Counted from the first letter of the stretch, positions 23,257-31,700 are shown. The stretch: DNA of 37,938 bases from Natrinema pallidum DSM 3751 (GCF_000337615.1 NZ_AOII01000085.1:1-37938); one strand, 5' to 3'. Program-made: numbers and translations. The notes: generated by a model not told the origin, from the letters alone.

Positions 23257-23373
23257 AGGGCCAATAGCTCACACCAGGAACTAACACTTTCCGATTATCG
23301 AAGATTCAGTCCGGTGAAAAATTCTAGTCCGACCGGTGGCGAATACAGCACAGGTCGTCGAGTTGCGGCCGCT

Positions 23374-24372
23374 TCAGACCGTCCACGGTTCGTCGGTCGT
23401 CTCGCCGAAGAGTTCTCGCATGAGTGTCACAATGCTTTCCGGGGGGAACTGGCCGCGCTCGGTGACGATCGCATCGACGTACCGCGCCGGCGTCACGTCG
23501 AAGGCGGGGTTGTCGACGGTCAGGCCGTCGTCTTCGGCAGCGGATTCGTCCTCGTCCCCTTTGCCGATGATCGTCGCTCGCTCCTCGTCGGAGAGTACCT
23601 CGCGCTCGTCGCGCAGTTCGATCTCGACGGTGTGGCCCGTCATCGTGTCCGGATGGAGTTTGATCGTCTGGGCCGCGACCATGACGGGGACGCCCCGCTC
23701 GCGGGCGTTGACCGCGAGCCCGCTCGTTCCGACCTTGTTGATCACGCTGCCGTCGGCCGCGATGCTGTCGGCCCCGACTAACACGTGGTCCACCCTGTCG
23801 AGGTACCGGCGGGCCGCGTTGTCCACGATCACGGTCACCGGAACGCCCCACTCCCGGAGCTGTCGAGCCGTGATGTGGCCCTGTTTTCGCGGCCTGGTTT
23901 CCTTGACGATCGCTTCGATCGCTTTCCCCGACTCGAGGGCGACGTCGATACAGGCGAGCGCGTCCGTCGAGTGGCAGTGGGTCATCACGACGTCGCCGTC
24001 TCGGAGCCGGTTCGCGCCGATCTCGCCGAGCGTCTCCTGGGCGCGCTCGAGGTCCCGACGGAAGGTCTCGGCGCGGGCGATCGTCGACGCCCGGAGGTCG
24101 GCGACGGTCTCGCCGTCCATCCCGCGGAGCACGTACCGGAGGGCGTTCGGGAGACTGACCGCGGTGGGCCGGGTCTCGTAGAGCGTTCTGGCGGCGGCTC
24201 GCAGGTGGCGTCGGAACGCCGCCGGGCTCTCGGCTCCGGAGCGGTCGGCCTGGGTCGCCAGCGCCGCGGCGGCCGCGTCGGCGATCGTCGCCGCGCCCCG
24301 AATCTCCATGGTGGCGATATCGTCGGCAGTGGCTTCGACGGCCGGGACGACTCCGGGTTCGGCATCGGCCAT
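23374..24372 (-). CDS. Ribose-1,5-bisphosphate isomerase (eIF2B-alpha-like family)
   Basis: A 332-residue enzyme converting ribose-1,5-bisphosphate to ribulose-1,5-bisphosphate. Both residues known as catalytic in the Thermococcus enzyme fall at the same numbers here: Cys133 in [11 protein letters not shown] and Asp202 in [12 protein letters not shown]. The N-terminal [17 protein letters not shown] (22-38) and [10 protein letters not shown] are also typical. An acidic insertion (about 265-285) is a halophile feature. No Rubisco is in the window, consistent with the halophile route that dephosphorylates RuBP instead. The alternative, methylthioribose-1-phosphate isomerase, is less likely given Cys/Asp and context. 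TATA-like CTTTTG (24397-24402) precedes ATG 24372 by 25-30 bp. Confidence 0.92.
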   Translation of the reverse strand: MADAEPGVVPAVEATADDIATMEIRGAATIADAAAAALATQADRSGAESPAAFRRHLRAAARTLYETRPTAVSLPNALRYVLRGMDGETVADLRASTIARAETFRRDLERAQETLGEIGANRLRDGDVVMTHCHSTDALACIDVALESGKAIEAIVKETRPRKQGHITARQLREWGVPVTVIVDNAARRYLDRVDHVLVGADSIAADGSVINKVGTSGLAVNARERGVPVMVAAQTIKLHPDTMTGHTVEIELRDEREVLSDEERATIIGKGDEDESAAEDDGLTVDNPAFDVTPARYVDAIVTERGQFPPESIVTLMRELFGETTDEPWTV

Positions 24373-24396
24373 GCCGGGGGATTACACGCCGCCGCT

Positions 24397-24402
24397 CAAA
24401 AG
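24397..24402 (-). promoter_or_regulatory. TATA-like element of the R15P isomerase gene
   Basis: The minus strand reads CCTTTTG, 25-30 bp before ATG 24372. The 231-bp region shared with the divergent deoC holds both promoters and no visible gene. Confidence 0.45.
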
Positions 24403-24572
24403 GATACTGTCGGTCGTCCCCGTGTGGACCCGTCAGCGGACGAATCGGCGTCGCTCACGGCACCGGTCGGACGAGGTGTCCCGGTAGGTCCGTTTTTCGG
24501 CGAGGGATACAGCAGCGTCAGGGCGGCTCGAGTGCCGGTCACGAACGGTGCCAGTCGAAGACGATCGGACGG

Positions 24573-24579
24573 CTTTTTG
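24573..24579 (+). promoter_or_regulatory. TATA-like element of deoC
   Basis: CTTTTTG lies 25-31 bp upstream of ATG 24604, supporting that start and a leaderless message. A similar CGTTTTTCGG lies further up at about 24490-24499. Confidence 0.5.
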
Positions 24580-24603
24580 CCCGTCCGGCGAGTCCGCTCG
24601 GGT

Positions 24604-25239
24604 ATGGATCGCAGCGAACTCGCGCCCCTGATCGACCACACCGTCCTCGGCCCCGCGACGACTCCCGCCGACGTCCGGGGCGTCCTGGACGAGGCTACCG
24701 AGTACGGCATGAACGCCTGCATTCCGCCGTACGCGGTCGAACTGGCGGCCGAGTACGCCCCTGACGTAACTCTCGCGACGGTAATCGGATTCCCCCACGG
24801 CCAGCACGCGCCCGCCGCGAAACGGAAGGAGGGAGTCGCCGCCTGGCAGGACGGCGCGGACGAACTCGATGTCGTGCTCAACATTGGTCGGCTGAAAGCC
24901 GGCGAGGACGACGCGGTCAGGGACGAACTCGCAGAATTGGTTGCCGCGGTACCGATTCCGGTCAAGGTGATTATCGAAACCGCGCTCCTGACCGACGTGG
25001 AGAAACGGCGGGCCTGCGAGGCCGCCGCGGCAGCCGACGCCGCGATGGTCAAGACCGCGACCGGGTTCGCGGACGGCGGGGCCACGGTCGACGACGTGGA
25101 CCTCATGAGCGACTTCCTCCCCGTCAAGGCCAGCGGCGGGATCGGCAGCTACGAGGCTGCCGTCGCCATGCTCGAGGCGGGTGCCGAACGGATCGGGGCC
25201 TCGAGCGGAGTCGACATTCTCGAGGGCGCACCGGAGTAG
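24604..25239 (+). CDS. deoC: Deoxyribose-phosphate aldolase
   Basis: A 211-residue class I aldolase splitting 2-deoxyribose-5-phosphate into glyceraldehyde-3-phosphate and acetaldehyde. Substrate-binding IDHT is at 10-13, Asp89 lies in ELDVVLNIG, the Schiff-base Lys150 in MVKTATGF, and the proton-relay Lys175 in VKASGGIG. All catalytic residues are present and the length is right for archaeal DeoC. It is divergent from the R15P isomerase gene and would handle the deoxynucleoside branch of the same block, while the isomerase handles the ribose branch. Confidence 0.95.
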   Translation: MDRSELAPLIDHTVLGPATTPADVRGVLDEATEYGMNACIPPYAVELAAEYAPDVTLATVIGFPHGQHAPAAKRKEGVAAWQDGADELDVVLNIGRLKAGEDDAVRDELAELVAAVPIPVKVIIETALLTDVEKRRACEAAAAADAAMVKTATGFADGGATVDDVDLMSDFLPVKASGGIGSYEAAVAMLEAGAERIGASSGVDILEGAPE

Positions 25240-25408
25240 CCGGGCACGGGGGACCGTCTTCGAGCAGCGGTTATCGAAGCGGAACGCGGACTCCGACACG
25301 GGGTCCTCCTATCGGATGGACTGAAACATCGCTCAGCGGCCGGTTTCGAACCGTGGCGTCGTTCGGTCGCAGGTGTCCCGGTCGACGCGCTCCCGACCCA
25401 AGCCGAAC

Positions 25409-25414
25409 GGTTTT
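25409..25414 (+). promoter_or_regulatory. TATA-like element of the HPP-Usp gene
   Basis: GGTTTT lies 27-32 bp before ATG 25441. The 201-bp gap after deoC shows no other feature. Confidence 0.45.
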
Positions 25415-25440
25415 CCTCGCGCCACGAGCAACGACTCCCC

Positions 25441-26868
25441 ATGCTCGAGCAGGTGCGGGTTCGGCTCCACGCGCTCGCGAGACGACTCCGTCGGTTAGAG
25501 CGACGCGAACTCGACGCGTTCGTCCGGTGGCTCGAGCACACGGGAAACCTCCTGCAGCTCTCGGTGCTCGTCTTCGTCCCGCTGTTGATCGCCGCGGTGA
25601 CGTGGCTGACGAACATGACCGCGGCGGTCTCGTTTCTGCTGTTCCCGCCGCTGGCCTCCGGCACGTACACGCTCTTTGCCGACCCGGAAGGGAAACACGC
25701 GACGCCGTGGGTGTTCGTCGGCGGGATGACCGTCGGGGCGTGTTGCGGGTGGCTCGCAGTCGTAATCGCGGCCGCGATCGGTCTAAGCGGCGGCGGAGCT
25801 AGCGCGACCGGGGCCGCCCTCAGCGTCTTCTTCACCGGGGTGTGTACCTGGGCGCTCGATCTCGAGGTGCCGACCGCGTTTTCGACCGCGCTGCTGGTCC
25901 TCGTCACCGGGAACGCACAGGTGGCCTACGTCCTGGGCATCGTCGTCTCGAGTGCGTTCGTCGCGGGCGCGTTCGTCCTCTGGCGGAACCGCTTTTACGA
26001 GAAACGCGCGCGCTACCTCTACCAGACGACCAGCGGGGACGACCACGTGCTCGTCCCGCTGGGCGATGGCGAGGAGACGGTCGCCCGCTTTGCCGCGTCG
26101 ATCGCCGGAGCACACGACGCCGGAAAGGTCGTGCTTTTCGATGTGATCGACGAGACGAGCGTCGAACGACAGTCCGAAGACCACCCCGAGAGCGGTCGGC
26201 CGGCCGAGGCGGACCGCACCGAACGCGCGGCCACCGAGGCCGCACGCCGTCTCGAGTCGCTCGCGGCGGACCTCGAGATGGCGTACGACGTTCCCTGCGA
26301 GGTGGTCGTCGCCGGTGACGGCGGTCGCTCGGCCGGACTCGTGCTCCAAACTGCCCGCGAGAAAAACTGTGATCTCATCGTCACACCGTACGCCGAACGC
26401 GAGAGCGGCGGCCTTTCGTCGTTCATCACGGGCCTGTTCGACAGCGAGATCGACGTGATCGCGTTCCGATCGACCGGCGTCCCGCGACGCCGCTGGCGGG
26501 ACAGCCTCGTTGCGGTCCGGGGTGCCGGCGACACCGCTCGCGCGATGCTCGACTTCGCGATACGGGTGAGCGAGCCCGGCCGGCCGGTCAGTGTCTGTAC
26601 CTGTATCGATAACGAATCGCGACGGCGGACGGCCGAAAGCACGCTCGCCGACCTCGTCGACGCGTTCTCGGGACGCTTCGAGACCCACGTCGTCACCGCC
26701 GCGGTCGCGTCCTACCTCAGCCGTGCCGCTCCCCGGTACGACGTCTGTTTCGTCGGCTCGAGCACCGATCGCTCGGCCGCCTCGCGGTTCGTCTCCCCGC
26801 CGACGTTCCGGAAACTCAGCGATCTCGAGACCGACGTGGCGATCGTCCACCGCGGCCGTCGTCGGTGA
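25441..26868 (+). CDS. HPP-family membrane protein fused to UspA-like domains
   Basis: A 475-residue protein. The N-terminal half is an HPP-type membrane unit with about four to five helices (38-62, 65-80, 90-118, 125-150, 153-178), including LLFPPLASGTYTLFADPEGK, the family's LFPPLA-like core. The C-terminal half (about 205-475) holds two Usp-like alpha/beta folds: DDHVLVPLGDGEETVARFAA...CDLIVTPYAERESGG, then RDSLVAVRGAGDTARAMLDF...YDVCFVGSSTDR. Only partial nucleotide-binding motifs remain. Such fusions are haloarchaeal and may sense stress or regulate transport. It faces the K+ channel gene, converging with 3 bp between stops. Confidence 0.87.
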   Translation: MLEQVRVRLHALARRLRRLERRELDAFVRWLEHTGNLLQLSVLVFVPLLIAAVTWLTNMTAAVSFLLFPPLASGTYTLFADPEGKHATPWVFVGGMTVGACCGWLAVVIAAAIGLSGGGASATGAALSVFFTGVCTWALDLEVPTAFSTALLVLVTGNAQVAYVLGIVVSSAFVAGAFVLWRNRFYEKRARYLYQTTSGDDHVLVPLGDGEETVARFAASIAGAHDAGKVVLFDVIDETSVERQSEDHPESGRPAEADRTERAATEAARRLESLAADLEMAYDVPCEVVVAGDGGRSAGLVLQTAREKNCDLIVTPYAERESGGLSSFITGLFDSEIDVIAFRSTGVPRRRWRDSLVAVRGAGDTARAMLDFAIRVSEPGRPVSVCTCIDNESRRRTAESTLADLVDAFSGRFETHVVTAAVASYLSRAAPRYDVCFVGSSTDRSAASRFVSPPTFRKLSDLETDVAIVHRGRRR

Positions 26869-26871
26869 CGC

Positions 26872-28056
26872 TCACTCCCGCTCGAGGATACGATCGATCA
26901 GGTCGCTTTCGTCGCTGCCGAGCGCCGATCGCACGAGCAGGTGGCCGCCGAGCATCGAGGGGCTAATAACCGTGTCAGCGCCGGCTCGCTCGAGTTTCTT
27001 GACGTTCTCGCGGTCGGTCGCGCCGGCGACGATCCGCCTGTCCGGCGCGAGCTGGCGGGCAGTGAGGATGGCGAGCGCGTCTTCGGCGTCGTGGTTCGTA
27101 GCGACGAGGATCGCGCTCGCCCGGTCGATCTTCGCGCGATGGAGCGGGTCCTCGTCACTGGGATTGCCGGTGACGACCGCGATATCCCGTTCACTGAGTT
27201 TGGTTGTGGCCTCGCGGTCGTTGGTAACGACGACGAACTTCCGACCGCTGTCGGCGAGTTCGTCGACGATCGGTTCCGTCAGTTCGCCGTAGCCGAGCAC
27301 GAGGAGATGCTCCTCGAGGAGTTGGAGTTGTGATTCGCTCATCTTGCCGAGTGTTTTCGAGATGCGGTCTTGAATCAGCGGACCGACGAGTGCACCGATG
27401 GCGATACCGAAACTGGCGACGCCCAACACGAGCACGGTCATCGTGAACAACAGCCCCTGAACCGACTCGGGGTTGGGTGTCACGTCGCCGTAGCCGACCG
27501 TACTCGAGGTGATCAGCGTGAAGTAGAACGCATCGAGGATGGTGTTGATGCCCTCGAAGTGCTCCCGGAGGGCGTAGCCGCCGATGGTACCGTACAGTTG
27601 CACGCCGACGAGCGCCGAGCCGGCGGCGATCTGTGTCGTGGTCAGCGAGAGCGGTTTCTCGAACCGGTCGCGAGTGAGCAGGAGGATCGGCATCGCGACC
27701 AGCGAGAGGACGACCAGCGGGACCGAGTACTGGCTCGTCTGGAGCAGTCCCTGCGCTGCGGTCAGCGGCAAGAGCAGGAACGTCGCCCGCCATCCCGCTT
27801 TGAGGCCGCGCCGGAGCGCAAGCGCGCTGCCGACCATCAGAAACCCGGTGAGTGCGCCGGTAAAACCGGCGGCGTCCTGAACGACATCGGGGATGTACTC
27901 CGCGAGCGGCCCATAAACGGTCTCGGTCCCGATGTTGATGACCGCGGTGGCGACCGAGAGCAAGGCGACGAGCAACACGAGCACGACGGCGATCCGCGTC
28001 GTGACCACTCGTCGCCAGTTCTCCGGGAGACGCGCTCGAGGCGACCGGTCGACCAT
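26872..28056 (-). CDS. Potassium channel with cytosolic RCK (TrkA-N) domain
   Basis: A 394-residue ion channel protein. Several N-terminal hydrophobic segments (about 20-42, 66-83, 92-106, 110-128, 140-158) precede the pore loop with selectivity filter TVGYGD (186-191) and inner helix LLFTMTVLVLGVASFGIAIG. The Rossmann RCK domain (about 248-390) starts HLLVLGYGELTEPIVDEL and contains the switch-like VTNDREATTKL and GNPSDEDPLHRAKI. RCK domains gate K+ channels in response to nucleotide or ions. ATG 28056 is supported by TATA-like GTTTAAC at 28081-28087. K+ handling is central to salt-in halophiles, and K+/stress genes surround it. Confidence 0.93.
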   Translation of the reverse strand: MVDRSPRARLPENWRRVVTTRIAVVLVLLVALLSVATAVINIGTETVYGPLAEYIPDVVQDAAGFTGALTGFLMVGSALALRRGLKAGWRATFLLLPLTAAQGLLQTSQYSVPLVVLSLVAMPILLLTRDRFEKPLSLTTTQIAAGSALVGVQLYGTIGGYALREHFEGINTILDAFYFTLITSSTVGYGDVTPNPESVQGLLFTMTVLVLGVASFGIAIGALVGPLIQDRISKTLGKMSESQLQLLEEHLLVLGYGELTEPIVDELADSGRKFVVVTNDREATTKLSERDIAVVTGNPSDEDPLHRAKIDRASAILVATNHDAEDALAILTARQLAPDRRIVAGATDRENVKKLERAGADTVISPSMLGGHLLVRSALGSDESDLIDRILERE

Positions 28057-28080
28057 ACACACCGCTGTGCGACAGCGTTA

Positions 28081-28087
28081 GTTAAAC
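28081..28087 (-). promoter_or_regulatory. TATA box of the K+ channel gene
   Basis: The minus strand reads GTTTAAC, 25-31 bp before ATG 28056, a good match at leaderless spacing. Confidence 0.6.
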
Positions 28088-28140
28088 GTCTCCGTTTGAA
28101 CTTCGCTCGGAACGACCATCGCGTTCGCGACCGAACTCGG

Positions 28141-28560
28141 TCAGCGGACGACGATCACCGGAACGGGAGAGCGCTCGAACACCGTTTCGGCGACGTTGCC
28201 GACGAACAACCGATCGACCACGTCACCACCGTGGCTGCCGATCACGACCGCGTCGTACTCGTCAGCCCGCGTGACGATCGCTCGTGCGGGACGGCCGACA
28301 GCGACGACGGTATCGATCTCGGCGTCGTGGTCGGCGGCGATTTCCCGAGCGCGATCGAAAATCGGCTCGGCGCGGTCCGTCGCGGCCGTCTCGAGGTCGT
28401 CTTCGAAGGCGAGACCTACCGCGTCCCCCAGCATCACCGACGGTTCGCCGACGACGGTCATGACGGTAACCGACGCGTCGGGATGGTTCTCGAGGGCATA
28501 CGTGAGCGCGCGCTCGGAGAGCGTCGAGCCGTCCATCGGGACGAGAACGCGAGAGAGCAT
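28141..28560 (-). CDS. Universal stress protein UspA
   Basis: A 139-residue single-domain Usp. The N-terminal strand VLVPMDGS (5-12) binds nucleotide in this family, and the C-terminal ATP loop GSHGG...GNVAE with following SPVPVIVV is complete, so it is likely an ATP-binding Usp. ATG 28560 (MLSRVLVPMDGS) fits; an upstream in-frame extension is rejected because TATA-like GTTTATC (28584-28590) is 24-30 bp from 28560. It lies just upstream of the K+ channel on the same strand, where Usp proteins are often found with ion transport genes. Confidence 0.93.
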   Translation of the reverse strand: MLSRVLVPMDGSTLSERALTYALENHPDASVTVMTVVGEPSVMLGDAVGLAFEDDLETAATDRAEPIFDRAREIAADHDAEIDTVVAVGRPARAIVTRADEYDAVVIGSHGGDVVDRLFVGNVAETVFERSPVPVIVVR

Positions 28561-28583
28561 AGGTCCGCTACCGTCGGCGGAGT

Positions 28584-28590
28584 GATAAAC
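28584..28590 (-). promoter_or_regulatory. TATA-like element of uspA
   Basis: The minus strand reads GTTTATC, 24-30 bp upstream of ATG 28560; it sets the start. Confidence 0.5.
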
Positions 28591-28628
28591 CCCACACCGA
28601 GCACGTCGAGAGAGGATGCCGGGACGAT

Positions 28629-28742
28629 TCACGTCGGGTCTTCGATCTCACCGGCGTCGTCGGACAACGCTGCGGCCGAAGTCATCGGCCCCGCGAAAGA
28701 TCGGATGGTCGACAGGGCGATACAGATGAGTGCCGCCGGCAC
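28629..28742 (-). CDS. Possible 37-residue hydrophobic small protein or gene remnant
   Basis: An open frame from GTG 28742 encodes a hydrophobic segment VPAALICIALSTIRSFAG followed by an acidic end DDAGEIEDPT, typical of halophile proteins, with G/C at most third positions. It sits in the 256-bp gap between uspA and the first RCK-C-like gene. The frame stays open upstream into the divergent gene's start, so the true N-terminus is unclear. No promoter is evident. It may be a tiny membrane protein, the end of a decayed gene, or chance. Confidence 0.25.
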   Translation of the reverse strand: MPAALICIALSTIRSFAGPMTSAAALSDDAGEIEDPT

Positions 28743-28787
28743 GGTGATCGCCGTCGGGACACCGTCACGACGCCCGTGTCGGTGCTG

Positions 28788-28794
28788 ATTTAAC
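28788..28794 (+). promoter_or_regulatory. TATA box of the paired RCK-C-like genes
   Basis: ATTTAAC lies 23-29 bp before ATG 28817 and probably drives both downstream paralogs. Confidence 0.6.
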
Positions 28795-28816
28795 GAGGCC
28801 GGCCCACGGTCCCACA

Positions 28817-30091
28817 ATGCAATCGCTTCCGGTCGACCTGCTGATCGAAGTCCTGCTCGGGCTCTATCTCGGGCTCCTGACCGGGATCGTCCCCGCGTTC
28901 GTCGCCGGGTCGCTGGGCTTTCTCGTGCGATATTTCACCGGCGTCACGCTGCCCGGGTTCGGTGTCGTCGTCCTCGCGCTGTCGATCGCCAGCGTCCAAG
29001 GTGGGCTGCTCGGACTCGTCGAACCGACGATTGCGCAGTCGCCGCGGCTGTTCATTGCCGTCCTGATCGTCCTCATGCTCGCGCTCTACGCCCACAACCA
29101 GGGCGACAAACTCGGGGCCGAACTCCCGCGCCGGCTCTCGTTTACCCGTCTGCGACAGCGGACCCTCTCGGCCGACGTCGTCGAACTCGTCGGCTCGGTC
29201 GGACAGGTCACGGTCCGTCCGACCGGCGAGGTCCGCGACATGGAAGGCTACCCGCCGCTCTCGCCCGCCCTCCGTGGGACACTGAAGACCGGATCGTGGC
29301 GACTGCCGGCCGACCTTCCCCTCTCGGAACTCGAGGCTCGACTCGAGGAACGGCTCCGAACGGACCACGACCTCGCGGATATCGACGTCGCGATCGACGA
29401 ACGGGCGCGGGCGACGATCACCGCAGCACCGCCGTCCGGCAGCCTCTCGCGACGCGTGCCGGCGGGCCAACGGGCCGTCTCGATCGCGACCCTCGTCCCG
29501 ACGGGCATCGCTCGCGGCGACGAGGTGACCGTCCGCACCGGCGACCGCTCGATCACCGGGACGGTTCTGAGCGCCCGGACCGATATCGACGGCGACCGCG
29601 CGACGGCCGCCGCCCCCGAGACGCCGGACGAGGTGGCGACCGATGGCGGGGACGCCATCGAACCCGCAAGCGCCGACGCGAAACCGAACGCGGCGACCGC
29701 CGGCGGTCCGGGCCGCGTGACCCTCGCCGTCGCTCGGCGGGACGTGAAACCCGTTCTCGAGGGCGAGTCGCCACGCCTCGTCGTACGGTCCCGGGGAACG
29801 AGCCGCGAGTTCGAGGCGCTCGCGCTGGTCAAACGCGAGGGGTACGCCATCCGTCGATGCACCGTCGGTGCGACCGGTGTGGACGACGAGACCGCCGGCC
29901 TCGAGACGACGGCCTCGCCGGCGGACGTGACGATCCTCGCCGTGCGGCGGCAGGGCAGCGAAACGAGCGGCCGCCGCCACGACTGGGTGTTCGGTCCCGA
30001 CATCGAACGCCGACTCGAGGCCGGCGACGAGGCGTTCGTCGCGGGGCCGGACGACGCAACTGAGGCGTTCGTGGAGGCGATCGCGCGATGA
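28817..30091 (+). CDS. Membrane protein with RCK-C-like soluble region, copy 1
   Basis: A 424-residue protein. Three N-terminal hydrophobic helices (about 7-30, 33-60, 72-92) precede a long soluble part (about 110-424). That part shows repeated beta/alpha units resembling TrkA-C/RCK-C domains: LVGSVGQVTVRPTGEV...SELEARLEERLRTDHDL, ARGDEVTVRTGDRSITG, and the final LEAGDEAFVAGPDDATEAF, the classical RCK-C ending. It lacks a pore motif and a Rossmann domain, so it is not itself a channel. It is clearly paralogous to the next gene and probably acts with it. A role in K+ regulation is inferred from fold and from the K+ channel nearby. Confidence 0.83.
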   Translation: MQSLPVDLLIEVLLGLYLGLLTGIVPAFVAGSLGFLVRYFTGVTLPGFGVVVLALSIASVQGGLLGLVEPTIAQSPRLFIAVLIVLMLALYAHNQGDKLGAELPRRLSFTRLRQRTLSADVVELVGSVGQVTVRPTGEVRDMEGYPPLSPALRGTLKTGSWRLPADLPLSELEARLEERLRTDHDLADIDVAIDERARATITAAPPSGSLSRRVPAGQRAVSIATLVPTGIARGDEVTVRTGDRSITGTVLSARTDIDGDRATAAAPETPDEVATDGGDAIEPASADAKPNAATAGGPGRVTLAVARRDVKPVLEGESPRLVVRSRGTSREFEALALVKREGYAIRRCTVGATGVDDETAGLETTASPADVTILAVRRQGSETSGRRHDWVFGPDIERRLEAGDEAFVAGPDDATEAFVEAIAR

Positions 30092-30147
30092 GCGGGCACC
30101 CCCGTGCGGTCAGCCGCGATACCGACGGCGGTGAGCGGTCGTGGTAG
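30088..30147 (+). CDS. Possible 19-codon coupling ORF between the two paralogs
   Basis: ATG 30088 overlaps the preceding stop (ATGA). It opens a 19-codon frame, MSGHPRAVSRDTDGGERSW, whose TAG (30145-30147) overlaps the start region of the next gene (GTG 30141). The arrangement would carry terminating ribosomes from copy 1 to the weak GTG start of copy 2. The peptide resembles nothing known, and chance is possible. Confidence 0.25.
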   Translation: MSGHPRAVSRDTDGGERSW

Positions 30148-31367
30148 CCCTCGTCGTCGCCCAGTTGGTCCCGACCGAGACGCTTCTGGAAGCGCTCGTT
30201 CGGATCCTCGCGTTCGCCCTGCTGGCGGCCGGAGCCGGAGCGAGCGTGGCGTTTCTCTACCGGTGGTACAGCGCCGACGAGATCCCGGAGGGCATCGCGG
30301 TCCTCGTCGGCGTCGCCCTCGTCGCGATCTGGTTGAACACCCAAAGCGCGCTGTCCCAGGCGATCATCGGGAACACCGGCCTGACCGAACCGACCACCGC
30401 CGTCTACACCGTCGCCGCGTTCGTCGCCAGCGCGATCGCGGCCGACGCGGGACGACGGCTTGGCGACTTCCTCGCGGTGGACGTGTTCGTGGTCGCGACC
30501 CCGCGGACGATCACCGAAGTCACGCAACTCGTTCGCTCGGCTGGCCGCGTCGTCACGGTCGAACTGCCGGCCGAGATCGGCGATATCGACGGCTACGACC
30601 CCGTCGACGAGTCGGTCAAGACCGACCTTGCGGGCCAGACGTTGCTCTTCCCGCGCCGGCTTACCGTCGAGGAGTTGCGCGACCGGCTGATCGCCCGCCT
30701 CGAGCGCGACTTCGGGATCGGCCACGTCGATGTCGATCTCACCGCCGACGGGACGGTGGACTACCTCGCGGTCGGGAGCCGACCGGCGGGGATCGGGCCG
30801 ACGCTCGCACCTGGGACCGTCGCGGTCGCGCTGGCGGGCGATCCCGCGGCCGACGCCAGCCCGGGGGACGCGGTTCGGATCTGGGCGCGCGACGAGGACG
30901 GGACCGCCAGACGGATCGCCGGCGGCGAACTGCGCGCGACCGTCGACGACACTGCGACCATCGCTCTCGACGCCGACGACGCCCGCGACCTCGACCCCGA
31001 GCGGGGCTATCGGCTCGTGACGCTGCCCGGCAGTCCGGACGCCGAGCGGGACCTCGTCTCCCTGCTCCGGGCGGCCGACGAGACGGTCACGACCGTCTCG
31101 GTCGAGTCCGACGATCCGCTCGTGGATGTCCCGATCGAGTCGCTACCGGTGCTGGTGCTCGCGCTCGAGCGCGAGACCGCCGCGGGCGACGGCGACGAGC
31201 ATCTGCCGCTGCCGGCCGGCGATCTGCGACTGGCCGCCGGCGATGTGGCCTACGTGCTCGGCCGGCCGGAGGCGCTTCGCCGGGTGACGGAGCGGACGCT
31301 GGTCGAGACGACGGAGCAACGCGCGGACCCCGACCGCGAGTCCGACGTGGCGTCCGAGCGGAACTGA
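30141..31367 (+). CDS. Membrane protein with RCK-C-like soluble region, copy 2
   Basis: A 408-residue paralog of the preceding gene, starting with GTG at 30141. Three N-terminal hydrophobic helices (about 15-38, 50-65, 85-103) come first. The soluble part aligns with copy 1 along the core (copy 2 IGDIDGYDPVDESVKTDL...EELRDRLIARLERDFGIGHV against copy 1 VRDMEGYPPLSPALRGTL...SELEARLEERLRTDHDLADI). It ends in LAAGDVAYVLGRPEALRRV, an RCK-C-type end. The 49-bp spacing and shared promoter suggest the two form a heteromeric complex. No upstream ATG in frame is available. Function is inferred from domains only. Confidence 0.82.
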   Translation: MVALVVAQLVPTETLLEALVRILAFALLAAGAGASVAFLYRWYSADEIPEGIAVLVGVALVAIWLNTQSALSQAIIGNTGLTEPTTAVYTVAAFVASAIAADAGRRLGDFLAVDVFVVATPRTITEVTQLVRSAGRVVTVELPAEIGDIDGYDPVDESVKTDLAGQTLLFPRRLTVEELRDRLIARLERDFGIGHVDVDLTADGTVDYLAVGSRPAGIGPTLAPGTVAVALAGDPAADASPGDAVRIWARDEDGTARRIAGGELRATVDDTATIALDADDARDLDPERGYRLVTLPGSPDAERDLVSLLRAADETVTTVSVESDDPLVDVPIESLPVLVLALERETAAGDGDEHLPLPAGDLRLAAGDVAYVLGRPEALRRVTERTLVETTEQRADPDRESDVASERN

Positions 31368-31418
31368 AACCCGACCGGGAGCGGTAGCTACTTGCCGTCG
31401 GCACCGATAGCGCCACGT

Positions 31419-31700
31419 ATGCCCACGGAGTGGAAACTGTTTGCCGACCTCGCCGAGCGTGCGGGCGACAAACACGTGACCGTCGACGCCGCGGCCGGCG
31501 ACACCGTCGGGGACGCGCTCGAGGCGCTGCTCGAGGCGGCACCCGAACTCGAGGGCCGCGTGCTCGAGGACGGCGAGTTACGATCGCAGATCAACGTGCT
31601 TCGCAACGGCACGAACGTCCTGGTCGAAGAGGAGGGCATGGAGACGGTACTCGAAGCGGACGACGAACTCGCGCTGTTCCCGCCCGTCAGCGGCGGGTGA
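31419..31700 (+). CDS. samp1: Ubiquitin-like small archaeal modifier protein SAMP1 (MoaD-type)
   Basis: A 93-residue beta-grasp protein ending in the di-glycine PPVSGG needed for adenylation and conjugation. The start MPTEWKLFADLAERAG and the body INVLRNGTNVLVEEEG...DDELALFPPVSGG closely follow the known haloarchaeal SAMP1. It works both as sulfur carrier (MoaD-like, molybdopterin synthase small subunit) and as a protein tag attached to lysines by the E1-like UbaA. ATG 31419 is chosen over a start nine codons earlier because it matches the family N-terminus. It follows copy 2 by 51 bp on the same strand. No E1 or MoaE gene is in the window. Confidence 0.95.
   Translation: MPTEWKLFADLAERAGDKHVTVDAAAGDTVGDALEALLEAAPELEGRVLEDGELRSQINVLRNGTNVLVEEEGMETVLEADDELALFPPVSGG

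Noticed and set aside
25255-25370. Searched for a tRNA around a GGTTTCGAACC-like string
   Set aside because: No acceptor stem, anticodon arm or D-arm pairs could be built around it; none of the intergenic regions gave a convincing tRNA.
28817-31367. Considered calling the two RCK-C-like genes TrkA or a K+ channel
   Set aside because: No TVGYG pore motif and no Rossmann nucleotide-binding GxGxxG domain are visible, so only the RCK-C resemblance can be claimed.
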